DNA from: JBDWFY01 sp965275915
GTDB lineage: Bacteria; Pseudomonadota; Alphaproteobacteria; Rhizobiales; Stappiaceae
Direction of reading: 5' to 3'
Assembly: GCA_965275915.1 (NCBI GenBank)
Contig: CBDHYI010000004.1
Coordinates: 1-64,000 of the forward strand
DNA: 64,000 nucleotides
In this document: in pieces, positions 62,633 to 64,000 of the stretch
How positions within the stretch are numbered: position 1 is the stretch's first letter
Layout: every line of letters starts with the position of its first letter
The notes under the pieces: model-generated
The model's database searches: none
What the model saw: the letters and a program-made list of their open reading frames with translations, nothing else
What the model was told of the DNA's origin: nothing
Position numbers and translations under genes: made by a program

Positions 62633-64000
62633 TCAATTTGCACCTTCTTCGAACCCAATTCGAAACGATACACGATCCGAACGGCCCTTCGCATCCAGGA
62701 CCGTGATTGTTGAAAAGCCGACACCATCGATCAGGACATCCAACTCGCGGTTGAACAGAGGCGCGCCGATGGTTTTTCCGTTGACCAGAACGTGAAAGGG
62801 CCCATCTCCTGACCTGAATTTCAGCGCAACGGACTGCAGGCTCCCCTCATTCCATACCGGTGACGTCAGAAGCGCGCCCTCCGGCGGGAATGAAATTCTG
62901 GGACCGCTACCGTCTGTTTGATCGCCGCGCTGATGCCGCCCGACATATGCCAGGCCCGGCGGGACTTCTTTTTGCGAAAGATTTCCGATTATCGGGCTGT
63001 ACCTGATTGGCGTTCGATCCGGTCCGATCCGGGAAAACGCGCCGTGCAGAATCGGTACGGCGGTTTTGTTGCCGGTCTGCCCGAAGACCGGCGCACCGTC
63101 CGGTCGTCCGACCCAGACGCCGACGACATGCGCGCCGTCGTAGCCAATGGCCCATGCGTCCCGATAGCCGTATGATGTCCCTGTCTTCAAGGCGATCGCG
63201 TCCCTGTGACCTGGGTTCTTCCCGGCAGTCAGGATGTCTGCGAGTATCGCGGCCGATTTGGACGAGATGACGGGCTTTGGGCGCTCGATCCGGCCGGGAT
63301 AGTCGGGCTTTGCAGTATGGAGCGGATCTGTTTCAGCCTGATCTTTGTCGCCAACGCCGTCTTTCAGAACGACAGGCACTCCGTTCCGTGCCAACGCGCC
63401 ATAGGCCGTAACGAGGTCCCTGAGGCTGAGGCCGACGCCGCCAAGGCCGATGGCAAGACCCGGCGCTTTGCCCCGGGGCAACTGCGGTTGCACGCCTGCG
63501 CGCTTTAATGCCGAAAGAAGGCGCGCCGGACCGATCTGTTCAAGAACCTGAACGGCCGGGATATTGAGAGACAAGCGGAGCGCTTCCCGAAGCGTCACCG
63601 TGCCCAGGTACTCTTTGTCGAAGTTCCTGGGCGTATAACCAGCGAAGGAAATCGGCCGGTCTTCGATCAGGCTGTCCGGATGAGCCAGACCTTCGTCAAA
63701 CGCCAGGCCATAAATGAACGGTTTTAATGTCGAACCCGGGGAGCGGCGCGCCTGCGTCATGTCAACATGGCCAAAACGCGCCTCGCTGAACAGATCGGAT
63801 GAACCGACAGAAGCGAGAACTTCGCCGGACCGGTGATCGGCTACCAGAATCGCGATCGAGATCTTTTGGCCCAGGCGCCGAGCACGCTGAAGAGCAAAGG
63901 CTTCGAGCCGTTGCTGCAGATTCCTTTCGATCGTGAGCCGCGCGGTTTTTGTCTGTCCGGACGCGATTGCCCGCTGGGCAAGATGAGGTGCAAGCTTTAG
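62633..64000 (-). CDS. pbpC: Penicillin-binding protein 1C, 5' end outside the window
   Basis: The last 455 residues of a bifunctional peptidoglycan synthase; the frame is open to the window edge, so the glycosyltransferase part is missing. The transpeptidase has the catalytic SxxK in PGSTLKPFIYGLAFDEG, SLNIPAVQ and KTGTSYGYRDAW. The C-terminal BiPBP_C-type beta domain (last 95 residues, ISFPPEGALLTSP ... FSTITVLDAKGRSDRV) is diagnostic of PbpC. Confidence 0.93.
   Translation of the reverse strand, partial: LKLAPHLAQRAIASGQTKTARLTIERNLQQRLEAFALQRARRLGQKISIAILVADHRSGEVLASVGSSDLFSEARFGHVDMTQARRSPGSTLKPFIYGLAFDEGLAHPDSLIEDRPISFAGYTPRNFDKEYLGTVTLREALRLSLNIPAVQVLEQIGPARLLSALKRAGVQPQLPRGKAPGLAIGLGGVGLSLRDLVTAYGALARNGVPVVLKDGVGDKDQAETDPLHTAKPDYPGRIERPKPVISSKSAAILADILTAGKNPGHRDAIALKTGTSYGYRDAWAIGYDGAHVVGVWVGRPDGAPVFGQTGNKTAVPILHGAFSRIGPDRTPIRYSPIIGNLSQKEVPPGLAYVGRHQRGDQTDGSGPRISFPPEGALLTSPVWNEGSLQSVALKFRSGDGPFHVLVNGKTIGAPLFNRELDVLIDGVGFSTITVLDAKGRSDRVSFRIGFEEGAN

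Overview
The window looks like chromosomal DNA of a Hyphomicrobiales (Rhizobiales) alphaproteobacterium. Three things point there: the gene order glyA-nrdR-ribD-ribE-ribH-nusB-thiL-hppA, the order rpoZ-rsh-pyrE-DUF2062-pdxJ-acpS-lepB-rnc-era-recO-parC, and group-typical genes (LdtR with an L,D-transpeptidase, PopZ upstream of valS, an Omp2b-type porin). I cannot name a genus from sequence alone. Base composition of the core is moderately GC-rich, and the first 5.5 kb is visibly less so.

Layout. 1-5539 is the right end of an integrated element (prophage or island): about fifteen small, tightly packed rightward genes, many with Cys-pair zinc-ribbon motifs, then an XRE regulator, an AlpA/excisionase-like HTH protein and a tyrosine integrase that stops 57 bases from the CCA end of tRNA-Lys(TTT). 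5673-15372 holds a membrane protein with a WYL-like tail, a DUF1294 protein, a DUF2155 protein, a metallophosphoesterase, valS, popZ, a TolC-type channel and a Pcm-like methyltransferase. tRNA-Cys follows. 15847-25586 is one long leftward cluster: hppA, an MFS transporter, thiL, nusB, ribH, ribE, ribD, nrdR, glyA and a small DUF6898-like gene, so riboflavin synthesis, one-carbon metabolism and nucleotide-reductase control lie together. 25725-28030 is the L,D-transpeptidase with its MarR-type regulator LdtR. 28227-31850 is a valine/isobutyrate degradation set (acyl-CoA dehydrogenase, 3-hydroxyisobutyryl-CoA hydrolase, a small membrane protein, MmsB).

32137-38752 contains hemB, a photolyase, an RDD protein, an SLC13-type transporter, the N-end-rule enzyme Bpt and a family-5 uracil-DNA glycosylase. 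A NYN-domain protein and an AT-rich gap lead into the rightward run rpoZ to parC (39920-51172). Next come btaB/btaA (betaine lipid synthesis), an Rrf2 regulator with a perfect 11-bp inverted repeat in front of it and an AhpD-like partner, and an orphan arsenate reductase. smpB, dapA and a soluble lytic transglycosylase follow. The window ends with an alpha/beta hydrolase, a porin and a pbpC gene cut by the right edge.

Most of the window is ordinary housekeeping DNA. The least explained parts are the small-gene operon of the integrated element with its repeated gene-junction cassettes, the membrane/WYL-like protein with repeated GTGATTCA octamers upstream, and the 53.1-54.8 kb accessory patch with strong operators and a decayed dehydrogenase remnant.
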